Below are positions 26,155 through 34,138 of a stretch of DNA of 64,000 bases, in pieces (within the stretch, counting starts at the first letter, position 1; the number at the start of each line of letters is the position of its first letter). The position numbers were made by a program, and so were the translations under genes. The notes under the pieces were generated by a model, which saw only the letters and a list, made by a program, of their open reading frames with translations, was not told the origin of the DNA and did no database searches. The stretch covers positions 186,001 to 250,000 of the forward strand of contig NZ_JOIZ01000006.1 of the NCBI RefSeq assembly GCF_000721605.1, read 5' to 3'. This DNA comes from Streptomyces sp. NRRL S-37 (GTDB lineage: Bacteria > Actinomycetota > Actinomycetes > Streptomycetales > Streptomycetaceae).

Positions 26155-27048
26155 ATGAACGAAGACCTCGCGGCTCTGCACGCCCGTATCGACCGCACCA
26201 ACGAGCTGCTCCATCGCATGCTCGCCGAGGTGGCGAAGACACCCTCGACCCATGCCATCTTCGTCGACGCGGGCTACCTGTACGCCGCCGCGGGGCGGCT
26301 CGTGGCCGGGACGGAGGACCGCCGGGCCTTCGACCTCGAAGCCGAGGGACTCATCGACGCGCTCATCGACCGCGCCCGCACCATCTTCGCGGACAGCAGG
26401 CTGCTGCGGGTCTACTGGTACGACGGGGCCAGGCGCCGCATCCACACCGCCGAGCAGCAGTCCATCGCCGAACTCCCGGACGTCAAGGTCCGCCTCGGCA
26501 ACCTCAACGCCAACAACCAGCAGAAGGGCGTCGACTCCCTGATCCGCAGCGACCTGGAGTCACTGGCCCGGCACCGTGCCATCAGCGACGCGGCCCTGCT
26601 CGGCGGCGACGAGGACCTCGTCTCGGCGGTCGAGGCGGCCCAGGGGTACGGCGCCCGGGTCCACCTCTGGGGCATCGAGGCGCCCGAGGGCCGCAACCAG
26701 GCCGAGCCGCTGCTCTGGGAGGTCGACAGCCAGCGCACGCTCGACCTGGACTTCTTCAAGCCGTACGTCTCCCGGCGCACGGCGGCGGCGTACGAACCCG
26801 CGACGGGCCGGCCCGCCCGCGAGGACGTCCGGTTCGTCGGCGCGCAGATCGCCGCGAAGTGGCTGGCCGCGCGGGGCCGGGACACGCTGGTGGAACTGCT
26901 TCCCGGCCACCCCTACCTGCCCGGATCCGTCGACCAGGACCTGCTGGTGGAGGCGGAAGGGCTGCTGCAGTACTCCCTGCGGGGCCAGGCGGACCTGCGG
27001 CGCGCCCTGCGCGACGGCTTCTGGGACCACCTCCAGGCGCAGTACTGA
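26155..27048 (+). CDS. NYN-domain (PIN-like) putative ribonuclease
   Basis: 297 residues. An N-terminal amphipathic helix (DLAALHARIDRTNELLHRML) precedes a NYN domain: first acidic motif in HAIFVDAGYLY (about 37-47), VYWYDGARRR, KGVDSLIRSDL and LLGGDEDLVSAVEAA with the second acidic pair. NYN/PIN nucleases cut RNA with metal ions. The start is uncertain among in-frame ATGs at 26146, 26152 and 26155 and a GTG at 26131; GGAG at 26148-26151 is very close to 26155. The C-terminal 90 residues have no recognised domain. Confidence 0.78.
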   Translation: MNEDLAALHARIDRTNELLHRMLAEVAKTPSTHAIFVDAGYLYAAAGRLVAGTEDRRAFDLEAEGLIDALIDRARTIFADSRLLRVYWYDGARRRIHTAEQQSIAELPDVKVRLGNLNANNQQKGVDSLIRSDLESLARHRAISDAALLGGDEDLVSAVEAAQGYGARVHLWGIEAPEGRNQAEPLLWEVDSQRTLDLDFFKPYVSRRTAAAYEPATGRPAREDVRFVGAQIAAKWLAARGRDTLVELLPGHPYLPGSVDQDLLVEAEGLLQYSLRGQADLRRALRDGFWDHLQAQY

Positions 27049-27054
27049 GCGGCG

Positions 27055-27915
27055 CTAAGGGGTGGCCGTGAGCCCGTCCCAGAAGTCGGCGAGGGCGCGG
27101 GCGGTCGGTGCGGGACGGTCGGCGGCGGGTGAGTGCTCGGCCCCGTCGACGACGGTGCGGTGCGCCCCGAGGCGGAGGGCCATCGCGTCGAGGTCCGGCA
27201 CCGGCCAGGTGTCGTCGCGCGCCCCCGACAGGACGTGGAACGGCAGCGGGACGGCGGCCAGTTCCGCGACCCGGTCCGGCTCCGTGCACAACTGCCTTCC
27301 TGTGGCCAGGAGTTGCGCGGGGCTGGTACCCAGCCAGCGGCGCCGCGGGTGCTCCGGACCGCCGGGCCCGCGCGCCGGACCGCCCACCTCCTCGGGCGGG
27401 CCCATGGCCAGGATCGCCTCCCAGCACTCCGCCATCGACATCACCGCGAGCGCGTCCCGCAGCAGCTTCACGCGCTGCTCCTGGGAGACGGAGATCCGCG
27501 CGGGGCCGGAGGAGACGAGCGTGAGCGAGCGGAAGGGGGAGTGGTCGAGGAGGACGGCGGCACGGGCGATCTGGCCGCCGAGCGAGTGCCCGACGAGGTG
27601 CACGGGCGCACCGACCGCGTCCGCCTGCGCGAGGACGTCCCGCGCCAACTCCTCCTGCGCGTAAGCGGATTCGTCGTCCGCGGGCCCGTCCGACTCGTAC
27701 TGGCCCCGCCCGTCCACGGCGACGGTGCGGTAGCCGCGCGCGGCGAGCGGTTCGTGCACCAGGGTGAAGTCCTCCTTGCTGCCGGTGCATCCGGGCAGCA
27801 GCAACGCGACCCCCCGCGCCGTGACGCCGGCGGCCGGCGGCACGTCCACGACGGCGAACTCCCCGCGTGAGGTACGGAGTCGGCGGGTGCGGGCGGAGGG
27901 GGAGTGGCTGGTCAC
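27055..27915 (-). CDS. Alpha/beta-hydrolase
   Basis: 286 residues with an alpha/beta-hydrolase fold: oxyanion region ALLLPGCTGSKEDF, nucleophile elbow LVGHSLGGQIA (Ser about residue 118), and late catalytic motifs LSGARDDTWPVPD and GAEHSPAADRP carrying the Asp and His. Start GTG 27915 is chosen over GTG 27942: the latter sits in the stem of a terminator and has no ribosome-binding site, whereas TACCCT lies 6 nt before 27915. Convergent with the NYN gene, which ends 6 nt away. Substrate unknown. Confidence 0.75.
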   Translation of the reverse strand: MTSHSPSARTRRLRTSRGEFAVVDVPPAAGVTARGVALLLPGCTGSKEDFTLVHEPLAARGYRTVAVDGRGQYESDGPADDESAYAQEELARDVLAQADAVGAPVHLVGHSLGGQIARAAVLLDHSPFRSLTLVSSGPARISVSQEQRVKLLRDALAVMSMAECWEAILAMGPPEEVGGPARGPGGPEHPRRRWLGTSPAQLLATGRQLCTEPDRVAELAAVPLPFHVLSGARDDTWPVPDLDAMALRLGAHRTVVDGAEHSPAADRPAPTARALADFWDGLTATP

Positions 27916-27927
27916 GGGGTGAGGGTA
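27916..27927 (-). promoter_or_regulatory. Leaderless -10 box of the alpha/beta-hydrolase gene
   Basis: On the minus strand TACCCT is followed by CACCCC and then the GTG start at 27915. Confidence 0.45.
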
Positions 27928-27941
27928 GCGGGTGGCGGACA

Positions 27942-27984
27942 CGCCGACGGCCCGGCCCCACGGGTGGGGACCGGGCCGTCGGCG
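27942..27984 (-). terminator. Intrinsic terminator after the DEAD-box helicase gene
   Basis: Perfect 14-bp outer stem CGCCGACGGCCCGG / CCGGGCCGTCGGCG, with a further CCCC/GGGG stem inside. Separates the helicase gene from the hydrolase gene on the same strand. Confidence 0.75.
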
Positions 27985-28010
27985 CGTCGCGCGTCAGCTT
28001 TCCGTGCGCA

Positions 28011-30539
28011 TCAGCTTTCCGTGGACTCCGCGGCGGCTGCCGTCTTGCGGGTCCGCCGGACCTTGGGCTTCGCCTCGTCCGCGGCCTGCGCCGGGATCTC
28101 GGCGACCTTGCGGGTGCGACGCCGAGGCGTGGCCTCGGTGTCCTCGGCGACGGCTTCGGCCTTCTTGGCCGCGGCCTTCCGCGTACGGCGCGGCTTGGCC
28201 TCCGCCGCCTCGTCCTCCGGAACCGCCTGCGCCGGAATCCCGGTGGCGACGGCCGGCTCCGGCGCGGCGACCTTACGGGTCCGACGACGCGGCTTGGTTT
28301 CGGCCGCCTCGGCCGGCTCGGTGTTGCCTTCGGCGGTGTCGACGGCGGCTTCGGCCTTCTTGGCCGCGGTCTTGCGCGTACGGCGCGGCTTGGTCTCCGT
28401 CGTCTCGGCCGGCTCGGTGTTGCCTTCGGCGGTGTCGACTGCGGCTTCGGCCTTCTTGGCCGCGGTCTTGCGGGTGCGGCGCGGCTTGGCCTCTTCGACC
28501 GGCTCGGTGCCGCCCTCGACCGCGTCGACGGCGGTCTCGGCCTTCTTGGCCGCCGTCTTGCGCGTACGGCGCGGCTTGGTTTCGGCCGCCTCGGCCGGCT
28601 CGGTGTTGCCTTCGGCGGTGTCGACGGCGGTCTCGGCCTTCTTGGCCGCCGTCTTGCGCGTACGGCGCGGCTTGGTCTCCGTCGCCTCGACCGGCTCGAT
28701 GGTCGCCTCCGCCGTGTCCACCGCCGCGGTCTCCGCAGTCTTGCGGGTGCGGCGGCGGCGCGGTTCGGCGGCCGGAGCCTCGGGCTCCGCGACGACCGGG
28801 GTCTCCGCGACGGCCGGGGTCTCCGCGACGACCGGGATCGCCTCGGCCGCCGGGGTCTCCTCGGCCACCGGGGTGACGACGGCCGTCACCGTGTCCGCCG
28901 CGCCTCGGCGCGTCCGGCGGCGGCGCGGCTTCGCGGGAGCCGTGTCGGCCTCCGCCGCCGTGCCCTCCGCCGTGTCGACGGCGGACTCCGCCGCCTCCAC
29001 CACGGTCGCCGCTCCGTCCGTGACCCCGCCGCGCGTACGGCGACGGCGGCGCGGGGTACGGGCGGCCGTGCCGGCCTCCGCCTCGCCGGCGCCTTCGGCG
29101 GCCGGGCCCACGGGCTGCCGCGCGGCCTCGTCCAGCACCGCACCGCCCCGCGTACGGCGGCGGCGTCGCGGTGTACGGGTCGAGGTCTCGCGCTCGGCGG
29201 GACGGGAGCCGTCGCGCCCGTCCCGGCCACCGCGCCCGCGCGGTGCACGCCCGCCCGGCTCGCCCAGGTCCTCCAGCTCCTCCGCGTCCAGCCCGGCGCG
29301 CGTACGCTCCGAGCGCGGCAGGATGCCCTTGGTGCCCTCGGGGATGCCGAGGTCCGAGAACAGGTGCGGGGAGGTGGAGTACGTCTCCACCGGGTCGCCG
29401 AAGCCCAGGTCCAGCGCCTTGTTGATCAGCTGCCAGCGCGGGATGTCGTCCCAGTCGACCAGCGTGATCGCCGTACCCTTCGCCCCCGCGCGGCCGGTGC
29501 GGCCGATGCGGTGCAGATACGTCTTCTCGTCCTCGGGGGACTGGTAGTTGATGACGTGCGTCACGCCCTCGACGTCGATGCCGCGGGCGGCGACGTCGGT
29601 GCAGACGAGCACGTCCACCTTGCCGTTGCGGAACGCGCGCAGCGCCTGCTCACGGGCGCCCTGGCCGAGGTCGCCGTGGACCGCGCCGGAGGCGAAGCCG
29701 CGCTGCTTGAGCTGGTCGGCGAGGTCGGCGGCGGTGCGCTTGGTACGGCAGAAGACCATGGCCAGGCCCCGGCCGTCGGCCTGCAGTATCCGCGCGACCA
29801 TCTCGGGCTTGTCCATGTTGTGCGCGCGGTAGACGAACTGCGTGGTGTTCGCGACCGTCGCACCCTCGTCGTCGGGGGACGTGGCGTTGATGTGCGTCGG
29901 CTGCGACATGTAACGCCGGGCCAGACCGATCACCGCGCCCGGCATGGTGGCCGAGAACAGCATGGTCTGGCGCCTGGCCGGAAGGAAGTTGATGATCTTC
30001 TCGACGTCGGGCAGGAAGCCCAGGTCGAGCATCTCGTCGGCCTCGTCGAGGACGAGGGCCTTCACGTGCTTGAGGTCGAGCTTCTTCTGCCCGGCGAGGT
30101 CGAGCAGCCGGCCCGGGGTGCCGACGACCACGTCGACGCCCTTCTTCAGCGCCTCGACCTGCGGCTCGTAGGCCCGGCCGCCGTAGATCGCGGTGACGCG
30201 CACATTGCGCACCTTGCCGGCGGTGAGCAGATCGTTGGTGACCTGCGTGCACAGCTCGCGGGTGGGGACGACGACCAGCGCCTGCGGCGCGTCGGTGAGG
30301 TCCTCGGGCTTCGCGCGGCCGGCCTCGACATCCGCGGGGACGGTGACGCGCTCGAGGAGCGGAAGGCCGAAGCCGAGCGTCTTTCCGGTGCCGGTCTTGG
30401 CCTGGCCGATGACGTCCGTGCCCGACAGGGCCACGGGGAGCGTCATCTCCTGGATGGGGAAGGCGGTGATGATGCCGACGGCCTCCAGGGCCTCGGCGGT
30501 CTCGGGGAGGATCCCGAGCTCTCGGAACGTCGTAGTCAG
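28011..30539 (-). CDS. DEAD-box RNA helicase with large repetitive basic tail, CTG start
   Basis: 842 residues. The helicase core covers about 1-400: Q motif (AFPIQEMTLP), Walker A AKTGTGKT, PTREL, DEAD box VLDEADEML, SAT (FSATMP), and HRIGRTGRAG. The remaining 420 residues are low-complexity, rich in Lys/Arg/Ala/Glu, with RRRRRTRGG clusters and repeated KPRRTRKTAAKKAE units like the basic tails of actinobacterial HU proteins. No ATG, GTG or TTG lies upstream of the Q motif; the likely start is CTG at 30539 (then TTTFRELGILP), with GAAGAGG upstream. Starting at the ATG 30446 would cut the Q motif. Equivalent of Rv3211 (rhlE); likely RNA remodelling, possibly in the cold. Confidence 0.88.
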   Translation of the reverse strand: MTTTFRELGILPETAEALEAVGIITAFPIQEMTLPVALSGTDVIGQAKTGTGKTLGFGLPLLERVTVPADVEAGRAKPEDLTDAPQALVVVPTRELCTQVTNDLLTAGKVRNVRVTAIYGGRAYEPQVEALKKGVDVVVGTPGRLLDLAGQKKLDLKHVKALVLDEADEMLDLGFLPDVEKIINFLPARRQTMLFSATMPGAVIGLARRYMSQPTHINATSPDDEGATVANTTQFVYRAHNMDKPEMVARILQADGRGLAMVFCRTKRTAADLADQLKQRGFASGAVHGDLGQGAREQALRAFRNGKVDVLVCTDVAARGIDVEGVTHVINYQSPEDEKTYLHRIGRTGRAGAKGTAITLVDWDDIPRWQLINKALDLGFGDPVETYSTSPHLFSDLGIPEGTKGILPRSERTRAGLDAEELEDLGEPGGRAPRGRGGRDGRDGSRPAERETSTRTPRRRRRTRGGAVLDEAARQPVGPAAEGAGEAEAGTAARTPRRRRRTRGGVTDGAATVVEAAESAVDTAEGTAAEADTAPAKPRRRRTRRGAADTVTAVVTPVAEETPAAEAIPVVAETPAVAETPVVAEPEAPAAEPRRRRTRKTAETAAVDTAEATIEPVEATETKPRRTRKTAAKKAETAVDTAEGNTEPAEAAETKPRRTRKTAAKKAETAVDAVEGGTEPVEEAKPRRTRKTAAKKAEAAVDTAEGNTEPAETTETKPRRTRKTAAKKAEAAVDTAEGNTEPAEAAETKPRRRTRKVAAPEPAVATGIPAQAVPEDEAAEAKPRRTRKAAAKKAEAVAEDTEATPRRRTRKVAEIPAQAADEAKPKVRRTRKTAAAAESTES
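28130..28720 (-). repeat. Coding minisatellite in the helicase tail
   Basis: Repeated 96-nt (sometimes 90-nt) units encode EGNTEPAEAAETKPRR followed by TRKTAAKKAE. Copies of GTGTTGCCTTCGG start at 28321, 28417 and 28603, with spacings 96 and 186 nt. The tract keeps the reading frame. Confidence 0.85.
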
Positions 30540-30925
30540 GGTGCTGCCTCTTCTGTGTGCGCGGTGCGAGGCGAGCGCGGGGGTCGTGTCGGGACCGTGC
30601 CGGGGACGACGGCCGCCTTACGGGCGGGCCGTAGGACACGGGACCACTGCCGACGCTCGAGCGCTCGTACCGCTGAGGGTCCCCCTCCGGAATCCGCACG
30701 CAGTGTGGCGTACGGCAAGGAGGGCTGTCGGGTCGGAGCCGATCGGGCCTCCGACCGGGCATCCTCATACATGCGGCCTGTCGAGTACGTCAGAGTGCTC
30801 AGCAGGCGCATTACCACCATACCCCGGATTCGCGCACACGCCATGGCCGATTTGGTCACGTAGTCGTCGTCACACTGATCGAGCGGGGCCTTCCGGGGTG
30901 CGGCAAGCGGGCTATTGTGCGCTTC
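30540..30925. other. Divergent intergenic region
   Basis: No gene is seen in these 386 bases between the helicase (minus) and the ferritin-like gene (plus). The helicase leader on the minus strand is likely long. On the plus strand TATTGT (30913-30918) ends 7 nt before the ATG at 30926. Confidence 0.5.
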
Positions 30926-31681
30926 ATGACGAGCTCTGACAAGCCTGACAACGCCGCGGACACCCCCGACACCTCCGCCGGACCCACCGGCATCGCCGCC
31001 ATGGACTGGGCGGCCGCCTCCGCCGACCCCCAGTACCGGGCCGCCGTCGTGGATCTGCTCGGCGCGCTCGCGTACGGCGAGCTGGCGGCGTTCGAGCGGC
31101 TCGCGGAGGACGCCAAGCTGGCGCCCACGCTGGCGGACAAGGCGGAGCTGGCGAAGATGGCGTCGGCCGAGTTCCACCACTTCGAGCGGCTGCGCGACCG
31201 GCTCGCCGGGATCGGCGAGGAGCCGACGCTCGCGATGGAGCCGTTCGTCGCCGCGTACGACGGTTTCCACAAGCAGACGGCGCCCTCCGACTGGCTGGAG
31301 GGGCTGGTCAAGGCGTACGTCGGCGACTCCATCGCCAGCGACTTCTACCGCGAGGTCGCGGCCCGCCTGGACTCCGACACCCGCGCCCTGGTGCTGGCCG
31401 TGCTCGACGACACCGGCCACGGCGGCTTCGCCGTCGAGAAGGTGCGCGCGGCGATCGACGCGGACCCGCGCGTGGGCGGACGGCTCGCGCTGTGGGCGCG
31501 GCGGCTGATGGGCGAGGCGCTGTCGCAGTCCCAGCGGGTGGTCGCCGACCGGGACGCGCTGTCGACCATGCTCGTGGGCGGCGTCGCGGACGGCTTCGAC
31601 CTCGCCGAGGTCGGCAGGATGTTCTCCCGCATCACCGAGGCACACACCAAGCGCATGGCGGCCCTGGGCCTGGCAGCGTAG
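30926..31681 (+). CDS. Ferritin-like fold protein
   Basis: 251 residues. After an acidic N-terminus, about 60-240 form a helical bundle of the ferritin-like/MiaE-related type: AYGELAAFERLAEDAKLAP, then ASAEFHHFERLRDRL (E-x2-H pair), YVGDSIASDFYREVA and VEKVRAAID. Metal ligands are likely E and H in the AEFHHFE segment; whether the iron site is complete is not clear. ATG 30926 fits a leaderless start, although a GTG at 30917 is also in frame. Divergent from the DEAD-box helicase, as Rv3210c is next to Rv3211. Confidence 0.78.
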   Translation: MTSSDKPDNAADTPDTSAGPTGIAAMDWAAASADPQYRAAVVDLLGALAYGELAAFERLAEDAKLAPTLADKAELAKMASAEFHHFERLRDRLAGIGEEPTLAMEPFVAAYDGFHKQTAPSDWLEGLVKAYVGDSIASDFYREVAARLDSDTRALVLAVLDDTGHGGFAVEKVRAAIDADPRVGGRLALWARRLMGEALSQSQRVVADRDALSTMLVGGVADGFDLAEVGRMFSRITEAHTKRMAALGLAA

Positions 31682-31686
31682 GCCGG

Positions 31687-31801
31687 GGCATGGAGGGGCG
31701 CGGGGCTGTGTCGACATGCGGCTCCGCCGCGTGGGCGCGAAGGGGGTCTGGGGGCGAAGCCCCCAGGGACGGGAAGGGAAGGGGCGGCGGGGGCGAGAAA
31801 A
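31687..31801. repeat. Composite interspersed Streptomyces repeat, copy 2
   Basis: Starts with GGGCTGTGTCGACATGCGGC and a GCGGCTCCGCCGCG palindrome, then TCTGGGGGC-GAA-GCCCCCAG and the G/A-rich tail seen at 4905-4943 (GACGGGAAGGGAAGGGGCGG). Lies 3' of the ferritin-like gene in a 314-base stretch (31682-31995) with no gene. Confidence 0.6.
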
Positions 31802-31995
31802 CGTCCAGCCACCCGGTCGACACGGGACGCGGAACCGCGAAGACGCTCCCGCGGCACCACGGTCAAGCCGGGCAAGTTCCGGTGTCGTGCACCGCGGTGC
31901 CAGGGCTCGCGAGCCAGGTAAGGGCTGAACGACGCTCCGGGGCGCCGCACGCCGCACCCGGCCGCTTCACCCCCGGCGCCGCCAACGGCGACCGC

Positions 31996-32265
31996 TCACG
32001 CGGTCGCCGAGCGACGACGCAGTCTTCCCGCCGGCCGCAGCAGCAGCGACAGGGACGCCACGGACACGATCACCGCGCCGAGCAGAACCGTCACCATGTT
32101 CCCGGCGTCCAGCGCGGTGTGGATGAGGAAGGCACCGAACAGCGCCCCGGCCACGCCGGTCGGCAGGACCAGGGCGCGGGCGGGCAGACGATGCGGCAGA
32201 CGGCGGGCGGCCACCCACGCCAGAGCCAGGCCGAGGATCGCGGAGCTGAGCGCTTCCAAGAGCAT
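31996..32265 (-). CDS. Small membrane protein of unknown function
   Basis: 89 residues with three hydrophobic stretches (ALSSAILGLALAWVAA, LVLPTGVAGALFGAFLIHTAL, VTVLLGAVIVSVASLSLLL) and a basic C-terminus (RPAGRLRRRSATA), so probably inner-membrane. No domain is identified with confidence; size and Gly pattern resemble transglycosylase-associated (GlsB/YmgE) membrane proteins, but the diagnostic motifs are not clear. ATG 32265 with GGAGGGACC just upstream. Confidence 0.62.
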   Translation of the reverse strand: MLLEALSSAILGLALAWVAARRLPHRLPARALVLPTGVAGALFGAFLIHTALDAGNMVTVLLGAVIVSVASLSLLLRPAGRLRRRSATA

Positions 32266-32377
32266 GTCGGGGTCCCTCCCACATGGCCGGCCTGCTCACA
32301 TCGGTCGTAGCCCGGTCTACCCCTGACCTGCGAAATCCAATCCTCCCTGTGAAGGATCTGTGCGCCGTTCGTGCACA

Positions 32378-32418
32378 TGCGAAGGGCCCGGCGGTCTCGC
32401 ACCGCCGGGCCCTTCGCA
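32378..32418. terminator. Intrinsic terminator after the DUF3107 gene
   Basis: Perfect 18-bp stem TGCGAAGGGCCCGGCGGT / ACCGCCGGGCCCTTCGCA with loop CTCGC. Lies just 3' of the minus-strand DUF3107 gene. Confidence 0.8.
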
Positions 32419-32442
32419 CGACCACTCGACTGCCGGTCGCGC

Positions 32443-32670
32443 CTACAGCGCGCCGAAGCCCACCTTGCGCGGGGCCGGCTCGCCGATCTCGACGTAGGCG
32501 AGACGGTCGGCCGGAACCAGGATCTTGCGGCCGTGCTCGTCCACGAGGCTCAGCAGCTGCGACTTCCCGGCCAGCGCCTCGGCCACCACGCGCTCGACCT
32601 CCTCGGCGCTCTGACCGCTCTCCAGAACGATCTCGCGGGGCGCGTGCTGCACGCCGATCTTGACCTCCAC
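32443..32670 (-). CDS. DUF3107 family small protein
   Basis: 75 residues beginning with MEVKIGVQHAPREIVLE (GTG 32670, GGAGGG 9 nt upstream) and ending RKVGFGAL. The open frame extends upstream to 32796 but only this part is family-like. Predicted small alpha/beta fold; contains VERVVAEALAGKSQLLSL. M. tuberculosis Rv3208A is the homologue and also adjoins a TetR gene. Function unknown; a strong terminator follows. Confidence 0.85.
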   Translation of the reverse strand: MEVKIGVQHAPREIVLESGQSAEEVERVVAEALAGKSQLLSLVDEHGRKILVPADRLAYVEIGEPAPRKVGFGAL

Positions 32671-32823
32671 GGCTATGTCCCTCCGACGGTCAGTGAAGTG
32701 CGCGACCTTCCGCGCCGTACCAGCACACATTAGCCCGGTGAGGGGACGTACACGCTGCGCCCGGCAACGCCAGAAGCGAACAGCCGGCGGGAACAAACGG
32801 CCGCCGGCGCCCGCCCGCCTTCC

Positions 32824-33468
32824 TCAGTGGTGCTGTTCGCTGCCGTGCAGCGGGAATCCCGCGATGCCCCGCCAGGCCAGCGAGGCCAGCAGTTGCACCG
32901 CCTGGTCACGCGGCACGCTGCGGTCGCTGTGCAGCCAGGACCGCGCCACCACCTGGGCGAGACCGCCGAGCCCCGAGGCGAGCAGCATCGACTCCGCCCG
33001 CGACAGCCCGGTGTCCTCGGCGATCACGTCGCAGATCGCCTCCGCGCACTCGTTGGTCACCTTGTCGACGCGCTCGCGCACGGCGGGCTCGTTCGTCAGG
33101 TCCGACTCGAAGACCAGGCGGAAGGCACCGCCGTCGTCCTCGACGTACGTGAAGTAGGCGTCCATGGTCGCCCGCACGCGCTGCTTGTTGTCCGACGTCG
33201 ACGCCAGCGCGTGGCGCACCGACTGGATCAAAGCCTCGCAGTGCTGGTCCAGCAGGGCGAGATACAGATCGAGCTTGCCCGGGAAGTGCTGGTAGAGCAC
33301 CGGCTTGCTGACGCCCGCGCGCTCGGCGATGTCGTCCATCGCGGCCGCGTGGTAGCCCTGCGCGACGAAGACCTCCTGGGCGGCGCCCAGCAGCTGGTTC
33401 CGTCGGGCACGGCGTGGCAGGCGTGTACCCCTCGGGCGTACCGCGTCTGTCTGCTCGATGGCTGTCAC
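32824..33468 (-). CDS. TetR-family transcriptional regulator
   Basis: 214 residues from GTG 33468 (the ATG at 33480 is also in frame; GGGAGG overlaps between them). The N-terminal helix-turn-helix is at about 20-65: RNQLLGAAQEVFVAQGYHAAAMDDIAERAGVSKPVLYQHFPGK. The C-terminal ligand/dimer region includes VEDDGGAFRLVFESDL and LLASGLGGLAQVVARSWL. Lies upstream of the DUF3107 gene on the same strand with a 153-nt gap. Rv3208 is the positional homologue. Ligand and targets unknown. Confidence 0.85.
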   Translation of the reverse strand: MTAIEQTDAVRPRGTRLPRRARRNQLLGAAQEVFVAQGYHAAAMDDIAERAGVSKPVLYQHFPGKLDLYLALLDQHCEALIQSVRHALASTSDNKQRVRATMDAYFTYVEDDGGAFRLVFESDLTNEPAVRERVDKVTNECAEAICDVIAEDTGLSRAESMLLASGLGGLAQVVARSWLHSDRSVPRDQAVQLLASLAWRGIAGFPLHGSEQHH

Positions 33469-33667
33469 GCCGCCTCCCATTGTCGTCCACGTGCGGTGTG
33501 AGCCGCGCCGCCATCGTACTTTTCGGTAACCGTGGTGTGCGCGGTGAGAGCGCAGAATTTCACGGACCGGACGGCGGTGAAAGCCATACGGACGGTTTCA
33601 AAAGCTGTCAGAGCGGGCAAGAAGTCTCCTCCTCACTGCTCGACGACGGCCCTCGTCGGCGTGCTCG

Positions 33668-33895
33668 TCACCGGTAGTCGTCCTCGTCGAGGGAGACGAT
33701 CCTGGCCTGTTCCACCAGGTCCGCCTCACTGGCGCGGTCGGGATCGATGCCGGTCATCGGGTCGTCGCGGTCCGGCTTCACCTCCGCGTGCTGCTCGGCC
33801 GCGTCGACCTCGGGCGCCTCGACGTCGAACTCCTCGTCCTCACGGGCGTCCTCGTCCTCCACGAACGTCTCGGGGTCGGTCGGATCTACCGCCAT
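33668..33895 (-). CDS. Small acidic hypothetical protein
   Basis: 75 residues from ATG 33895, with AGGAAGGGAG upstream. Extremely acidic (MAVDPTDPETFVEDEDARED, then EEFDVEAPEVDAAEQHAEV) and probably disordered. The end EADLVEQARIVSLDEDDYR looks conserved. No domain recognised. Confidence 0.7.
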   Translation of the reverse strand: MAVDPTDPETFVEDEDAREDEEFDVEAPEVDAAEQHAEVKPDRDDPMTGIDPDRASEADLVEQARIVSLDEDDYR

Positions 33896-34126
33896 GCCGG
33901 GCTCCCTTCCTGCGAACATCTGCTGCGAACGCCCCCGGGACTGCGGGAGCGGTATGCGGGTGCCCTCCCTACGAGCCTAGGAGACACCCGATCCGGACGC
34001 TATGCGATCCGCGACCGGGGTGTGACAGGGAGCGCACGACGGATCCCGCGCCTTGCGCCGGTGCGGAACCCGTCCTCCGTGACAGCTTGTGACGGCGAAC
34101 ACATGAGCCAGTGCGTGATCGTCTCG

Positions 34127-34138
34127 TAACATTGCCGC
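34127..34138 (+). promoter_or_regulatory. Leaderless -10 box of the alpha/beta-hydrolase gene
   Basis: TAACAT (34127-34132) then TGCCGC and the ATG at 34139. No ribosome-binding site. Confidence 0.5.

Noticed and set aside
27942..27984. GTG 27942 as the start of the alpha/beta-hydrolase
   Set aside because: It lies in the base of a strong terminator stem and has no ribosome-binding site; GTG 27915 follows a -10 box.
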